Source: Euborellia annulipes
Taxonomy: Eukaryota; Arthropoda; Insecta; Dermaptera; Anisolabididae
DNA: 64,000 nt
NCBI GenBank assembly: GCA_023213315.1
Contig: JAKCPI010002812.1
Coordinates: forward strand, 62,001-126,000
Direction of reading: 5' to 3'
Positions 22,496-33,661 of the stretch are shown one piece after another (position 1 is the first letter of the stretch; each line of letters starts with the position of its first letter). The position numbers and the translations under genes were made by a program. Below the pieces are notes generated by a model. It saw nothing but the letters and a program-made list of their open reading frames with translations, was not told the origin of the DNA and ran no database searches.

Positions 22496-23989
22496 GGTCC
22501 TATTCCGCCTTAATTTCTTTTCACAAAATTGGTATATTAGTATTCAAACATGAAAGTTTAAGAAAAAAGATTAAAAATTTATATTTTTTAGTGTAGCCTT
22601 AGAGGGTTTTTTGGTCCACCATCTGATTGAAGAGCATTTAGGATGAATGAGTAAGATGCTAGTAAGAGAGATAGGAAATCGAGTAAGATGATAAGAAGTA
22701 AAATACAAGTTTATATAAAAATTATTCTCATTAATATTTTTTTCCCTTAATAAGACAATATCAAACATTTAACTTTTGACGTTTGTAGTAGTTTAATATT
22801 AGCATAGAGCAAGCACTCACTCAGTCAGCATATAATAAATCGGAGAAGCAAATGAGAGAAGATAGATAAGAAAATAAAAACTAGCATCCTGTTTTCTCTA
22901 CGGGAATAGAAATGGATCGAATGTAACCTTCACATTGTTCTTATCTTCTCTTCTTACATTTATAGACAAATTAATAAGAGCGATCAAATTTTTAAAAAGA
23001 TGATCGTCGACACGCATATCTCGTTAAAGGTCAATGGGGGATGGATTTTTTTAAGAATCATCTTTTGTTACAGGTCTTTGAAAGATTTTACATAGAGGTG
23101 ACTCATCTCGTGCATATAAGAGTGCACGTGTTCTGTATATGTGGATCGATTAGGGTTGTGTGTGGGTCTTGTTCGTTAAACTCAGCCCTTGAGCCTTGAC
23201 AAGGGAGAGAGGATTATGTATACAACGTCGGCCCTTTGTGGGCTTTCATTCGCTTTCGACTAAAAAGCAACGGAGCGATTTCTTTTCATTCGAGATATAT
23301 AAGCCAGAAAACGAAGAGAATTAACTTTTTTTTTTTTTTAGATCCGAATGGAAATTTAAATCGATAAAAATAAGTCGATTTGGGAATTAAATGGAGCTTT
23401 AAGACTTCATCAACAAAAAACAATTGATTTGTTTGGCTTCTAATTTTGAATGACATTGCAACCAAAATTTGATAGATTAAAAAATAAATCTTGATTCAAA
23501 ATTAAGAAATTTTATCCGAAGAAAGAAGCCCATCTCAGATCATATTACTAGGGTTCGTTAAATCCCTCAAATCATTCATTTAAAATCCCATAATATCTAG
23601 CGTTTGTTTGCTTTCAACATTCAAGTAATGCATAAAATAAGAAAAAGTCAACAGCTTCATATATCTAAAATGAATTTCTGTATAAAATCAAATAACTTTT
23701 TTTAAATTCTCCTTTAGGTAGTCTGTTAAATTTAATTTTAACTAGGCCTATGAAAACAACTACCAAATAATTTAGAAAAATAGGAAGATACAAAACCCAA
23801 TAAAATTGCTTAAAAAAACTTCTGAAATTTTTTTTCCACAAGACTCCGCAGAAAGTTATTAAGTGGGTTGAAATTTTTTTTTTTTTATAATTAAAAGATT
23901 TTTAAAATTTTTAATGATAGATCGGGCGAGACAAAATAGACTAAAATACTATTTTGAAGAAGTGGCTGGCTGTAGATATGGATAATATA
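22496..23989. other. No gene recognised; a less A+T-rich island at 23080-23300
   Basis: The island contains a TATA-like GCATATAAGAGTGC (about 23115), several short GC patches and a second ATATATAAG (23295). I found no match to the repeat families here, so it could be unique regulatory sequence, but no coding exon adjoins it. Confidence 0.3.
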
Positions 23990-24335
23990 TTGGAAAGCAG
24001 TTGCAGTCAAAAAATATAAAAGTGGATGCTCACTGAATATTGAGTCGTTTCGGATCGAATTTATTGTCAACTGCTGCTTAAGAATTATGGAACAGTTAAC
24101 AATAAATTTGACGCGAAACATCTCGGTATTCTGTGAATATTCACTTTTATATTTTTTAGGGGCACCTGCCTTCCAATATTCATAAAAATAGACAGAATAC
24201 AAAGAAATTTGGGTCAAATTTATTGTCGACTGTTCCATAATCAGTTGACAATAAATTTAAACCCGAAATGTCTCGGTATTTTCTGTGAGCATCCACTTTT
24301 ATACTTTTTGGTTGCATCTGCCTTCCAGAATATTG
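23990..24335. mobile_element. Penelope-like terminal repeat in three copies (one inverted)
   Basis: The block GACAATAAATTTAAACCCGA plus AATGTCTCGGTATT and TGAGCATCCACTTTTATA occurs on the + strand at about 24095-24181 and 24242-24327, and inverted at 23991-24073. All carry a degenerate CGAAA position preceded by AATAAATTT, as in the palindrome at 4396-4827. The open frames here are repeat translations. Confidence 0.6.
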
Positions 24336-24455
24336 TAGAATAAAATATGCAAAATAAAAGTTAAACCGGCAAAATATACATTTATAGCGCAGGACCATCA
24401 AAACGTCTAAATACGGAATAACAATTAAGAAAGTATTTTTGAATTTGTTTTTTAA

Positions 24456-24496
24456 ATTCTCTTACCTCTATATGTAATGTATAGAGAGAAAGTATT
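24456..24496. repeat. Solo family A terminal palindrome
   Basis: TCTCTTACCTCTATATGTAA and TGTATAGAGAGAAAGTATTG match the terminal palindrome of family A. The body is absent on both sides. Confidence 0.6.
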
Positions 24497-24538
24497 GTTT
24501 AAATTAGGCTGCTTTCTATCACTAAAAGAATTTGTTAG

Positions 24539-24796
24539 CCCTCAGGCTTGGCGAAGTTGGTGGCGCGCCTGCCTTGTATACCAAGGGTCGAGGGTTCGGA
24601 TCCCAGGCAGTCCCATGATTTTATTTAAGTCATTTGGATACCAAATGGCTTAAATAAGAATGCCTGGACCCCAATATATATATTTTATAATAACGGATAT
24701 CGTTTAAAGTCTTATATGGCCTAAGTTGCCGAAAATACTGTGTGTATGTATGTGTGAGTGTGAGTGGGAAAAAAGTGTGAGTGTTTAAAAAAAAAA
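24539..24796 (+). mobile_element. tRNA-derived SINE, subfamily 1, with TSD
   Basis: Flanked by GAATTTGTTAG at 24528-24538 and 24797-24807. Box A-like TGGCGAAGTTGG and box B GGGTTCGGATCCC are present, followed by ATGATTTTATTTAAGTCATT, CTTATATGGCCTAAGTTGCC, the TGTGAGTGTGAGTG tail and an A-run. It is the best preserved copy with the CTGCCTTGTATACCAAGGG head. Confidence 0.9.
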
Positions 24797-25572
24797 GAAT
24801 TTGTTAGGTTTTATTTATTTTATGGTATTGATTGTAGACTATGACAAACCAGACAGGAGGGAGCAGTGTCGAAGTAAATGAAATTTGAAGATTTTATTAT
24901 GTTTCTATCTATATTTAATGGACCATCTTCAGGTAACGTGATAGGAAAGTAATAACAAATAGAAATAAATTTTATATTGCATTAATTATTACACTGATAT
25001 ATAAAATAGTTTTATCAATTGAGATATAAAGTGAATAACAATGAAAGAAATAGAATTTCCTCTGGTATTCCTTATTAACACTCTATAAATAACAAACTTA
25101 TTGGTTCAATCGATTTGATCTATTTTTATTTTCTATAAACAAACATTTAAGAATTATGGAGCAGTTAAAAGAATAAATCTCAAAGTAAAATGACTCTCAA
25201 CAATAATAAAAAAATTTGACCCCTGATCATTCATTTAATAACCAAACGCGCAATAAATTTATCTTTCGCAATAATAACACACTAAAAAAATTTTCTTCTA
25301 ATCAAAAAGCTATTTTAGGGATAATAATAATAAAAATATTGAAAATTTTATAATTTATGTCTAGAAAATAATTAGGAATTTTTAGAGTCTGAGTATATAA
25401 AATAATTCAAGTTATGCCAGTGCCTATTTTCTTTTAAAGTCGTTAAAAAAAAAATAAATAATGAAGAAAAGGTGATGGTCCGCCGCAGACGGGCCGAGCC
25501 AGCTGAGGGGGGAGCCAAAGGTGCGGCGCGGCTAGTTAATCGTTAGTTCAAAATTAAATCGAATTTTTTTAT
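24797..25572. other. No gene recognised; GC-rich fragment at 25470-25540
   Basis: 24870-24960 has an old CATCTTCAG-type Penelope-like end. GGTCCGCCGCAGACGGGCC and GAGCCAGCTGAGGGG at 25477-25511 match the GC-rich hairpin module at 51250-51415. Nothing else is assignable. Confidence 0.4.
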
Positions 25573-25766
25573 TTTTACTTTCTCTTACTTATATGTATAT
25601 GTTAATATACATATATATAGAGAGAAAGTATTGGATTCATGTCAAAAATTCGATGTCGAGATTTTGATGGATATACACATTTTGAGGTCCCCTGAATCCA
25701 AAAAAGTGGTTTTCGCGAACGTAAGAGAAAGTTGTGTGCTGTGCGAGAGTCACACCAGATTTTTTG
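25573..25766 (-). repeat. Family A internal-deletion derivative (~194 bp)
   Basis: The terminal palindrome, GATTTTGATGGATATACACA and GTGGTTTTCGCGA are joined directly to GTAAGAGAAAGTTGTGTGCT, the distal half of the hairpin, ending GTCACACCAGATT. All of the body is missing. The junction falls at the GTAAGAGAAAGT word that occurs in both the hairpin and the terminal palindrome. Confidence 0.75.
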
Positions 25767-26694
25767 TTTACTTTTAATCTCCTCTCTCAGTTTTCATTGC
25801 ATTTGATTTAATTAATTAATTCTGCTATTTCTTTTTAATTAAAAACAAACAATACCATAAAATACGTAGAAGGATGGTGTCATTTATAATTAAGTTGTGT
25901 GTAAAAAAAAATATAAGAAACTTAAAAAAAGACGCCATCTCTTATTTAAATTATTAACCCCGAATCTTTTTTGGATTAATTATATTAATAATTAAATAAA
26001 TAGAAAAATGTTTTCTTTAGGATTAGAACAAGAAATCCATTAAGGCCAAACTTGTTATGTTGAAAGAGAAAATAATATAATTTCCAATAAAAATGCCTCC
26101 ATCAATTACAATATATGTTGAGATTGCATCGATTAGGATACGTCCAACGCTGACAGTTATTTGATCTATGTCTTTTGAGAAGGTAAACGCGACCTTCGCC
26201 CGCTCATCCTCTTTATCTTTTTACTTGCATTTGCTAATCGATAATCTAATTAAAGATGTTCGGAACTAGGATAATTCTTAATGAGATTAAAGGATTTAAA
26301 AATGGACTATAAATGTAAACAGATGAAAAATAGCTATATTGTGGACATCGTATCCTATTTGTGATTTTGATAGATGAATATAGCTATAGAATTTCAACAT
26401 TTACATGTGATATGTAAGAATTTTTATGAAATATACAGTATATATTTCATTTTCAAAATCTTTTAGTTTATATTCCAAAACTGAAAGGCTTTTGGGGTTC
26501 AAACCCCCCCCCCCCCCAATAGGACCCAAAACATGACTAGATATTTAAGCTCTATAATACAAATTATATTTCATATAGGGTAAAAGAAAGTAAAATATAA
26601 TAATTTAACTCTAGCTAAAAAAAAAACACCAAACAAAAATACCCTAAAATATTCTTTTAATAAGAGGGTAAAAATGAGAGATGCGACTAAGATT
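25767..26694. other. No gene recognised; hAT-like fragment at 26490-26595
   Basis: TTTTGGGGTTCAAACCCCCC, a C-run and AAACATGACTAGATATTTAAG at 26490-26550 are shared with 40480-40550 and inverted at 45280-45335. It ends in TATATTTCATATAGGGTAA, a family A-type terminal word. Confidence 0.45.
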
Positions 26695-26775
26695 ATTTCT
26701 TTATTAGATTAATTCACATAGCTAACGTTTCGGTTTCGTGTTTGAACCATCCTCAGAGCTGGCGAAAAAAATTGT
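26695..26775 (-). mobile_element. Solo Penelope-like end with hammerhead-like motif
   Basis: On the minus strand at 26724-26756: CTGAGGA, one base, GGTT...AACC stem, then CGAAACGTTAGC. The adjacent sequence TTATTAGATTAATTCACATA has no inverted partner, so this is a single terminus. Confidence 0.55.
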
Positions 26776-26899
26776 TTCGAAATGTAAAATTTTGTCTAAT
26801 TTTGACTCGAAATGTAAAATGTTGTCTTTGACCGGCCGTATCTCGGTTCATATTGGATGTATGAATTCGATTTATGTACCAAATTTTAATAAATCTAAT

Positions 26900-27199
26900 T
26901 AAAATTAAATATACAAATTAAACACTAGGTTATTTGTTTCAAAGGTTTTATTAATTAAAAATTAACACTTGATACGTATTTCGACAATTTCTTGTCATCA
27001 TCAGAAGTGTATATAACAGTTACATTCGAAATAATATATAATCACTTCTGATGATGACAAGGAATTGTCGAAATACGTATCAAGTGTTAATTTTTTAATT
27101 AATAAAACCTTTGAAACAAATAACCTAGTGTTTAATTTGTATATTTAATTTTAATTTACAAAATGTTTCAACGAGAACCAACGGTCGAAAGTTTAAATC
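26900..27199. mobile_element. Palindromic Penelope-like element with 14-bp TSD
   Basis: Arms of about 105 bp (26904-27008 and 27043-27150) are nearly perfect reverse complements. The element is flanked by TTAATAAATCTAAT at 26886-26899 and 27200-27213. On the + strand at 27048-27073 the motif is CTGATGA, one T, GACAA stem, GGAA loop, TTGTC stem, GAAA; the mirror image lies at 26976-27004. An extra stretch at 27151-27199 follows the right arm. It has no coding capacity, and the duplication is good evidence that it moved as a unit. Confidence 0.8.
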
Positions 27200-27213
27200 T
27201 TAATAAATCTAAT

Positions 27214-28084
27214 GTCCTACAACTTTTTATTGTGCACAAAATATGCGTAGTTTATGAGTAATAAGCAAAAAACTGGTTTAGGTTTTTGCCCGCCTCCCCC
27301 CCCCCCCCCCCAAAAAAAAGGTCCTCGGGATCGACAACTTAGGATAGACATACTAGATTACCATCAAATAACCTGTAAAAACTTCATTAACTTAGAAATA
27401 TTTTCCCGGTAAAAAATCATATCGACTGGACTAACAAAGGAAGTAATAATGATGTTGATATTTTGTATAATTTATATAAAAGAGAAAATTCAATAATGCA
27501 AATTAACTAAATAATCTTGTTTAATGTAAATGATATACTTATAGAATTGAGTTTTTTTCCCCTTTGAATTAAATTGCTCATTTTTTTCATTTAAATGTGA
27601 TGCTAGTGTTAGTAAAAGTTGCACTAAAGAAAGAGAAAAATTCGTTATTGACCCCAGCTTAACCTTTTTTTTAGCTTAACTATTCGGTTGTTTGTGGCAT
27701 TTCGACTAACTAACCAATTCGCCCTTTTGCCCTTGCTTGCTTGGAAAATCCTTTTAACTTGTGTTCTCCCCTCCACTTCAACTAATTGGACATTCACTCG
27801 CTTTTTTTAAGAATTTCAATTAAATTTAAATACATAAGCGCGGGTCTAAAAAAAAAATTTATTCAATTAAAAGTTTATAATTGAAATCTTTCATTATTAA
27901 AAAAAAAAAAATCAAAGAAAAATATTATATTATCTACAAAGGAAAAAAATTCGGCTTTTAAAATGTTACTGCTAATTACAATGCTTAGTTTTTTTCTTCA
28001 TTTTTTTGAGTTAAAAAATAATGAAGAAAAGATAAGAGATATATTTTAATTAATACAGAAGAAATAGAAGAAATATATTGTTCA
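27214..28084. other. No gene recognised
   Basis: Contains a C-run (27295-27310) and otherwise A+T-rich DNA. No frame or repeat could be assigned. Confidence 0.4.
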
Positions 28085-28662
28085 TGGGCGTAGCCAGACA
28101 TCTTGTTAGGGGGGGGGGGGGGGGCAACTACTCGTTAGGACGATAGGGGAGGGGTATGCGATTAATATATACATAGATTAATCGATTTTAATCTGGAAAT
28201 CCAGTTCTCTTTTAATATACATAGATTATTAATTATTATTATTTTTTTACTTCCCTCGGGCTTGGTGTAGTTGGTGGCGTGCCTACATCCTATACCGAAC
28301 GTCGCGGGTTCCGACCCCAGGTAGTCTGATGATTTTATTTAAGCCATTTGGATACCAAATGACAAATACAAATGCATGGACCCCCAATAGATATTATAAA
28401 TAATAACGGTCATCATATAAAGTCTTATATGACCTGAGTTGCCGAAGACTGTGTGAATATGTGTGACTGTTGAGTGTGAATGAGAAAAGTGTTTTAAATA
28501 AAAAAAAATATATATTTTCCTTATATAGGCCTAAGCTCTTTAAAAAAAAAAATTCACAATGGAAAAAATATATATTTGTTCTTAATAGACAAAAAATTTC
28601 AGGGCAAGAAAGGGGGGCATTGGCCCCTCCCCCCTCCTCCAGCCCCCACTGGCTACGAACAT
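28085..28662. mobile_element. Possible hAT-like element enclosing a SINE
   Basis: Left CATGGGCGTAGCCAGACATC with a G-run (28085-28125) and right CCCCCACTGGCTACGAACATGG (28643-28662) could be terminal inverted repeats. They match only in part and no 8-bp duplication was found, so the pairing is tentative. Confidence 0.4.
28253..28510 (+). mobile_element. tRNA-derived SINE, subfamily 2, degenerate
   Basis: CCCTCGGGCTTGGTGTAGTTGG, box B GGGTTCCGACCCC, TAGTCTGATGATTTTATTTA, TATATGACCTGAGTTGCCGA and a TGTGACTGTTGAGTGTG tail with an A-run are all present with scattered changes. There is no clear TSD. An 72-codon frame that starts in the tail and continues downstream is a repeat artefact. Confidence 0.8.
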
Positions 28663-29424
28663 GGAAATATTATACATATCATATTTAAATAATATTTATG
28701 ATTCCTTCATATGCTAACTCATAAAGATTTGAGTCACGTAATCAAAAATTATTCTATAAATAAAAAAATGTTTATTTAATTAATTTTAAATTTAGAATTT
28801 TAACAAAAAAAAAAATTATAGGCCCTATTTTAATTTTATTTTAAAGATGAAATAACTTTTCAATTTCATGAAACAGCTAATTTTATCAACCTCTATTAAG
28901 AGATTATTAAAAGGGAGGGGGGGGGGTATGGGGAGTCTTTGGGCTTCAAACCTCTTCTCCAAAATAAATAATAATAAATGGGAATATAAATAGAAAAGTG
29001 TAAAAAAATAATAGGAAAATTATTGATTTCTGATCCTCATCTAATAATTTTATCTCATTATCAAAGCCTAAAAAACATACAAAATTAAAATATATCTTTC
29101 AATATGAAAATCAAATTCAATTTAAAAAAAGATACATTTTTGTGAATATTTAAAAAAGGAAAGGCACTTTGATATCATTTGATCGAAACACTCCCAGCGG
29201 GGAGAATTCGAACTAATGAAGAAGTTTGTTTTGATTCTCTTATGAAAACGACATTCAAGTGGAGGCAAATGGCGATTCTTGGAAAATCTATTAATAACTG
29301 ATTATTAAAATGATTTATGACATTTCTATAAAAAAAAAAGAAAAAGGATTTTCACCAAATATAAAATTATGATATTAAAACGATGTTACCCCTGTATATA
29401 ATAAAATAAAATATGGTAGAATAA

Positions 29425-29456
<32 letters not shown>

Positions 29457-29771
29457 ACGAATTAATTTAAATATAAATACCATTAAGAAAAATCCTGAGC
29501 TGGCCCCGCTGTTTGAGACTAACGATTCTAAGACGAAGATGACGACCATTAAAAATAATTATCCATAATTCAAGAGCACTAATTATAACACTGAACAGCA
29601 CTGATAAACACAAAATAAAAAAAAACTTTTTTAATAAAAAACGCGAATGAGTTAGTTGTACACGGTCCGCGCGGCGAAAGCCAACTGAAAAGTCACTTCA
29701 AGGCCGCCTTCCCTTTCACCTCTCGAGATTCAGAGAGGAGTAGAGGGGGCAAAAAGGCGCGTTTTTTTTTA
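28663..29771. other. No confident gene; promoter-like segment on the minus strand at 29550-29720
   Basis: Mostly A+T-rich. A less A+T-rich block at 29650-29760 (GGTCCGCGCGGCGAAAGCC, CCGCCTTCCCTTTCACC), read on the minus strand, contains TCAGTTGG and TCAGTG words of the arthropod initiator type. Downstream a minus frame starts at 29549 (MVVIFVLESLVS...). The frame runs into an (AG)n repeat and is not convincing. Confidence 0.25.
29424..29450. repeat. (AG)n microsatellite
   Basis: An uninterrupted AG run of about 13 units. Confidence 0.95.
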
Positions 29772-29858
29772 GTCTGGTGTGACTGGTTGCACAGTACATA
29801 GCTTTCTCTTACATTCACTAATTGAAAGTTGCGTTCTGTGCTTGACACATCAGATTTT
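29772..29858. repeat. Solo family A hairpin
   Basis: AGTCTGGTGTGACTGGTTGC...ACACATCAGATTTT with a centre CTTTCTCTTACATTCACTAA. No family A body follows, so the hairpin stands alone between unrelated sequences. Confidence 0.7.
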
Positions 29859-29995
29859 TTTTGTGTTTAAGATATTTTTTTTTTTATTTTTTTTTGGATG
29901 TTGGCCCGAGACTATCCCGCCAGTTGACAAATACATTATAGGGTTACATAATATCCTTATAAAAACATTATAAAATATATCATATAAAAAACTTT

Positions 29996-30145
29996 TCTTT
30001 TTTTTTTAAACATTCACACTTTTTTCTCATTCACACTCACACACACTCACACAGTTTTTTCGGCCAGTTAAGACTTTAGACGATAACCGTTGTAATTAAT
30101 ATATCAATTTGGGGTTCAGGCATTTCTATTTAAGCCATCTGGATA
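29996..30145 (-). mobile_element. 5'-truncated SINE
   Basis: A T-run followed by CATTCACACTTTTTTCTCAT, CACACACTCACACAG, TTTTTCGGCCAGTTAAGAC, ACGATAACCGTTG, GGGGTTCAGGCATTTCTATT and TAAGCCATCTGG is the complement of the SINE 3' half. The tRNA-like head is absent. Confidence 0.75.
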
Positions 30146-30221
30146 AATAAACATAGAAAAACAATTATATTTAGTTACCATGGCAACCATTTCGCCTATC
30201 AATCTTATGAAGTACAAGAGT

Positions 30222-30464
30222 GCCCACGGGGCTTGGAGTAGAGGTTAGCGTGCTAACCTCGTATACCAAACGTCGCGGGTTCGGACCCCAGGCAGTCCGA
30301 TGATTTTATTTAAGCCATTTGGATACCAAATGACTTAAATAAGAATGCCTGGACCCTAAATAATATATATTCATAACGGTTATCGTCAAAAGTCTTAAAT
30401 GGCCTAAGTTGCCGAAAAGACTGTATGAATGTGTGTGTAATTAGAAGTGTGAATGAGAAAAAAA
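30222..30464 (+). mobile_element. SINE, subfamily 2, first of a pair sharing one target site
   Basis: The head GCCCACGGGGCTTGGAGTAG, box B GGGTTCGGACCCC, core CTTAAATGGCCTAAGTTGCC and a shortened tail GTGTGTGTAATTAGAAGTGT ending in A residues are present. It is preceded by AAGTACAAGAGT (30210-30221) and followed by the same 12 bp (30465-30476). Confidence 0.9.
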
Positions 30465-30476
30465 AAGTACAAGAGT

Positions 30477-30710
30477 AGCCCTCGGGGCTTGGTGTAGGGG
30501 TTAGCGTGCTAACCTCATATACCAAACGTCGCGGGTTCAGACCCCAGGCAGTCCGATGATTTTATTTAAGCCATTTGGATACCAAATGGCTTAAATAGAA
30601 ATGCCTGGACCCCCAATAGATATTTTCATGAAATAATGGTTATCGTCAAGTCTTATATGGCCTAATTGCCGAAAAGACCGTATGAATGTGGGTGTGAGTG
30701 TGTAAATGAG
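30477..30710 (+). mobile_element. SINE, subfamily 2, second of a pair sharing one target site
   Basis: Head AGCCCTCGGGGCTTGGTGTA, box B GGGTTCAGACCCC and core CTTATATGGCCTAATTGCC are present. The tail GTGGGTGTGAGTGTGTAAATG has almost no poly(A). It is followed by a third AAGTACAAGAGT (30711-30722). The two SINEs differ at many positions, so this is not a simple recent tandem duplication of one copy. Confidence 0.9.
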
Positions 30711-31125
30711 AAGTACAAGAGTTAAGTGTTTTTCAAAAAAGATTTCAAGAGAATATACATTTTAAAGAGCATCAAAAAAATAATTGATTTAAGAATTTTA
30801 ATCAAAATTGTTAGGGTGACTTTTGAGAAAATCGAAAAAACTGGAAAAGTTCATCTATAAAGTACTAGTACTACATTATGGCCGAATTTATTCAAAAGCT
30901 CAGTGTTACGTCCCAGGAGAGTGCCTTAAATTTAAATTTAAATTTCTTAGCTCTTTTCGTTCTTTAGATATCTTTTTCACAGACAGACACATACAGACCA
31001 TGTTGCAAAACTATTTTTTTGGACTCAGGGGACCTAGAAAAAGTTAATTTTTGCGAACACGTGAATAATATTGAAATTTAAAAAAAATCATACGGTAATA
31101 TAATATATAGAGAGTCTCCTGAATC

Positions 31126-31764
31126 CAAAAATCTGGTGTGACGCCAGCACACAACTTTCTCTTACCCTTCGGTAAGAGAAAGTTGCGCACTGTGCTGGTC
31201 ACACCAGATTTTTTGTGTCGAGATATATTTAGTTTCCGATAGCACCTTAGTTTCAAACTTGCATTTTAAATGTTGACTGCTTCAAATAAACTATGGTTAT
31301 TTTTCAAAATTTTAATCTCATATTTGGACATTTTATACACAATATAGAATCGTAAATAAATACAAAATTTCATAAGAATTGGAAAAAAAATTTTAAATGC
31401 CTAAAAAGTTCTAAAGGGGACCCCCTTTTGAATCGAAATTAACATACAAATCCCTATAGGAAATTAACATTGCTCCTATGCGAAGATAAGGTGGAAACGG
31501 AATTTAAAAAGAGTAGAGAGAGACGATAATGTTTGCAAGTGAGAGAGAGACATATATGTTTTCTTTGAAACAATTAAAGACACAAATAAATTTAAAAAAA
31601 ATGGGAATTTAAATAATAATTGATTTTTACTTTCTCTTAGCCTATATATGAAATATATAGAGAGAGAAAGTATTGCGATCATGTCAAAAATTCGATGTCG
31701 AGATTTTGATGGATATACATGTTTTGAGGTCCCCTGAGTCCAAAAAAGTGGGTCCCGCAAATTG

Positions 31765-31800
<36 letters not shown>

Positions 31801-33200
31801 GTGCGTGTGTGCGTGTGTCTGTATGTGTGGACAGATTTTTAGCATGAAGGAATTGAGCTACCGGATTGAAATTTTATATTTAACTTAGGTACCTTCCCAC
31901 ACGCTCAAAATAAGCTTTTGAACAAAATCGGCCAAAAAGTACTAGTACTTTACTGATGTACTTTTTCAGTTTTTTTCGATTTTCTCAAAATTCCCTCCAA
32001 GGATTTTTTTTAAAATTCAAAAATCAATTATTTTTTAGATGCTCTTTAAAATGTATATTCTCATTTTGCCGTTGAAATCTTCTGAAGACCACTTTACTCT
32101 TGTTCTTCATAGGAAAGTAGAAATGGTTGCCATGGTAACGGAATTTAAATCTTTTTCTTTTTATTAGATTAAAAATCAATTATTATTTAAATTCCCATTT
32201 TTTTTAAATTTATTTGTGTCTTTAATTGTTTCAAAGAAAATATATATGCCTCTCTCTCACTTGCAAACATTATCGTCTCTCTCTACTCTTTTTAAATTCC
32301 CTTTCCACCTTATCTTCGCATAGGCCTAATGTTAATTTCCTATAGGGATTTGTATGTTAATTTCGATTCAAAAGGGGGTCCCCTTTAGAACTTTTTAGGC
32401 ATTTAAAATTTTTTTTCCAATTCTTATGAAATTTTGTATTTATTTACGATTCTATATTGTGTATAAAATGTCCAAATATGAGATTAAAATTTTGAAAAAT
32501 AACCATAGTTTATTTGAAGCAGTCAACATTTAAAATGCAAGTTTGAAACTAAGGTGCTATCGGAAACTAAATATATCTCGACACAAAAATCTGGTGTGAC
32601 CAGCACAGTGGCAACTTTCTCTTACCGAAGGGTAAGAGAAAGTTGTGTGCTGTGCGCCAGTCACACCAGATTTTTAATCTAATAAAAAAGAAAAAGATTT
32701 AAATTCCGTTACCATGGCAACCATTTCTATCTTTCCTATGAAGAACAAGAGTAAAGTGGTCTTCAGAAGATTTCAACGGCAAAATGAGAATATACATTTT
32801 AAAGAGCATCTAAAAAATAGTTCATTTATGAATTTAAAAAAAATCCTTGGAGGGAATTTTGAGAAAATCGAAAAAAACTGAAAAAGTACATCAGTAAAGT
32901 ACTAGTACTTTTTGGCCGATTTTGTTCAAAAGCTTATTTTGAGATTCTTCAAAGGTACCTAAGTTAAATATAAAATTTCAATCCGCTAGCTCAACTCCTT
33001 CATGCTAAAAATCTGTCCACACACACAGACATACATAACACACACACACACACACACACAGACCAATTTGCGGGACCCACTTTTTTGGACTCAGGGGACC
33101 TCAAAACATGTATATCCATCAAAATCTCGACATCGAATTTTTGACATGATCGCAATACTTTCTCTCTCTATATATTTCATATATAGGGTACGAGAAAGTA
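31126..33200. repeat. 2-kb X-Y-X'-Y' inverted structure built from family A
   Basis: X = 31126-31622 (hairpin plus a ~400-bp body unlike the reference copy). Y = 31623-32162 (family A copy on the minus strand). X' = 32163-32672 is the reverse complement of X, and Y' = 32673-33200 is the reverse complement of Y. All four blocks match closely over their length, including matching simple repeats and an AGAGAGAGACGATAATGTTT block. The order X-Y-X'-Y' is not a plain inverted repeat, which would read X-Y-Y'-X'. The X-type body also appears at 59035-59165. Open frames here are repeat translations. Confidence 0.8.
31764..31830. repeat. (GT)n-rich simple repeat inside family A
   Basis: Runs of GT with GC interruptions in the position where every family A copy has its TGTCTGTGTG segment. 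The mirror copy is the (CA)n at 33015-33062. Confidence 0.85.
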
Positions 33201-33340
33201 AAAGTGGTTTTCGCAACATGGTTTGTCTGTGTGTATGTGTCTGTCTGTGTGTTTGTGAACAAAAAATCTCAAAAACGAAAAGAGGTAGTAAGTTGAAATT
33301 TTATATTTAAGTTAGGCACCTCCCTGGCACGTACAAATAT
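33198..33340 (-). repeat. Family A fragment sharing the terminal palindrome of its neighbour
   Basis: Starts at TACGAGAAAGTAAAAGTGGT, continues with TTTTCGCAACATGGTTTGTC, a TGTGTCTGTC run, CTCAAAAACGAAAAGAGGT and TTAGGCACCTCCC, and then stops. Confidence 0.6.
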
Positions 33341-33515
33341 CGGGTGTTATCCATTTTTTATATACTTTTATTGTTATTTTGGTTTCTAAAATCAGCATGT
33401 AAACACTCAATTCGAGGGTCATTTGCTAAGTAATATTTTGGAAATTTATTTATAATTATTTCAACAATATACTGGATTTGCTGAATTTTCATTGTTATAT
33501 TTAATAAATAAAAGA

Positions 33516-33661
33516 AAAAATATGGTGTGACTGTAGCACGCACACAACTTTCTCTTACCTCCGGTAAATGAAAGTTGTGTTCTGTGCTAGTCACACCAGA
33601 TTTTCCGTGTCGACATATATTTAGTTTCCGCCGATATATTAGAAATAATGATGTAAAATTT
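33516..33661 (+). repeat. Family A 5' end (hairpin plus start of body)
   Basis: Hairpin 33518-33602 (one arm reads ATATGGTGTGACTGTAGCAC), then GTCGACATATATTTAGTTTC and GATGTAAAATTTA, where a small palindromic element interrupts it. Confidence 0.7.

Larger units (their letters stand above)
30149..31045 (+). repeat. Family A copy split by two SINEs
   Basis: The left part ends TTATGAAGTACAAGAGT (30221) and the right part resumes at 30723 with the AAGATTTCAAGAGAATATAC block. It continues to AGTACTAGTACT, CCATGTTGCAAAAC and CTCAGGGGACC. The terminal palindrome is missing. Confidence 0.7.

Noticed and set aside
31476..33310. Two frames sharing a RDPLFWTQGTSKHVYPSKSR segment, looking like a conserved protein
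   Set aside because: Both are translations of the inverted X/Y blocks of family A, so the similarity is duplicated DNA, not a protein family.
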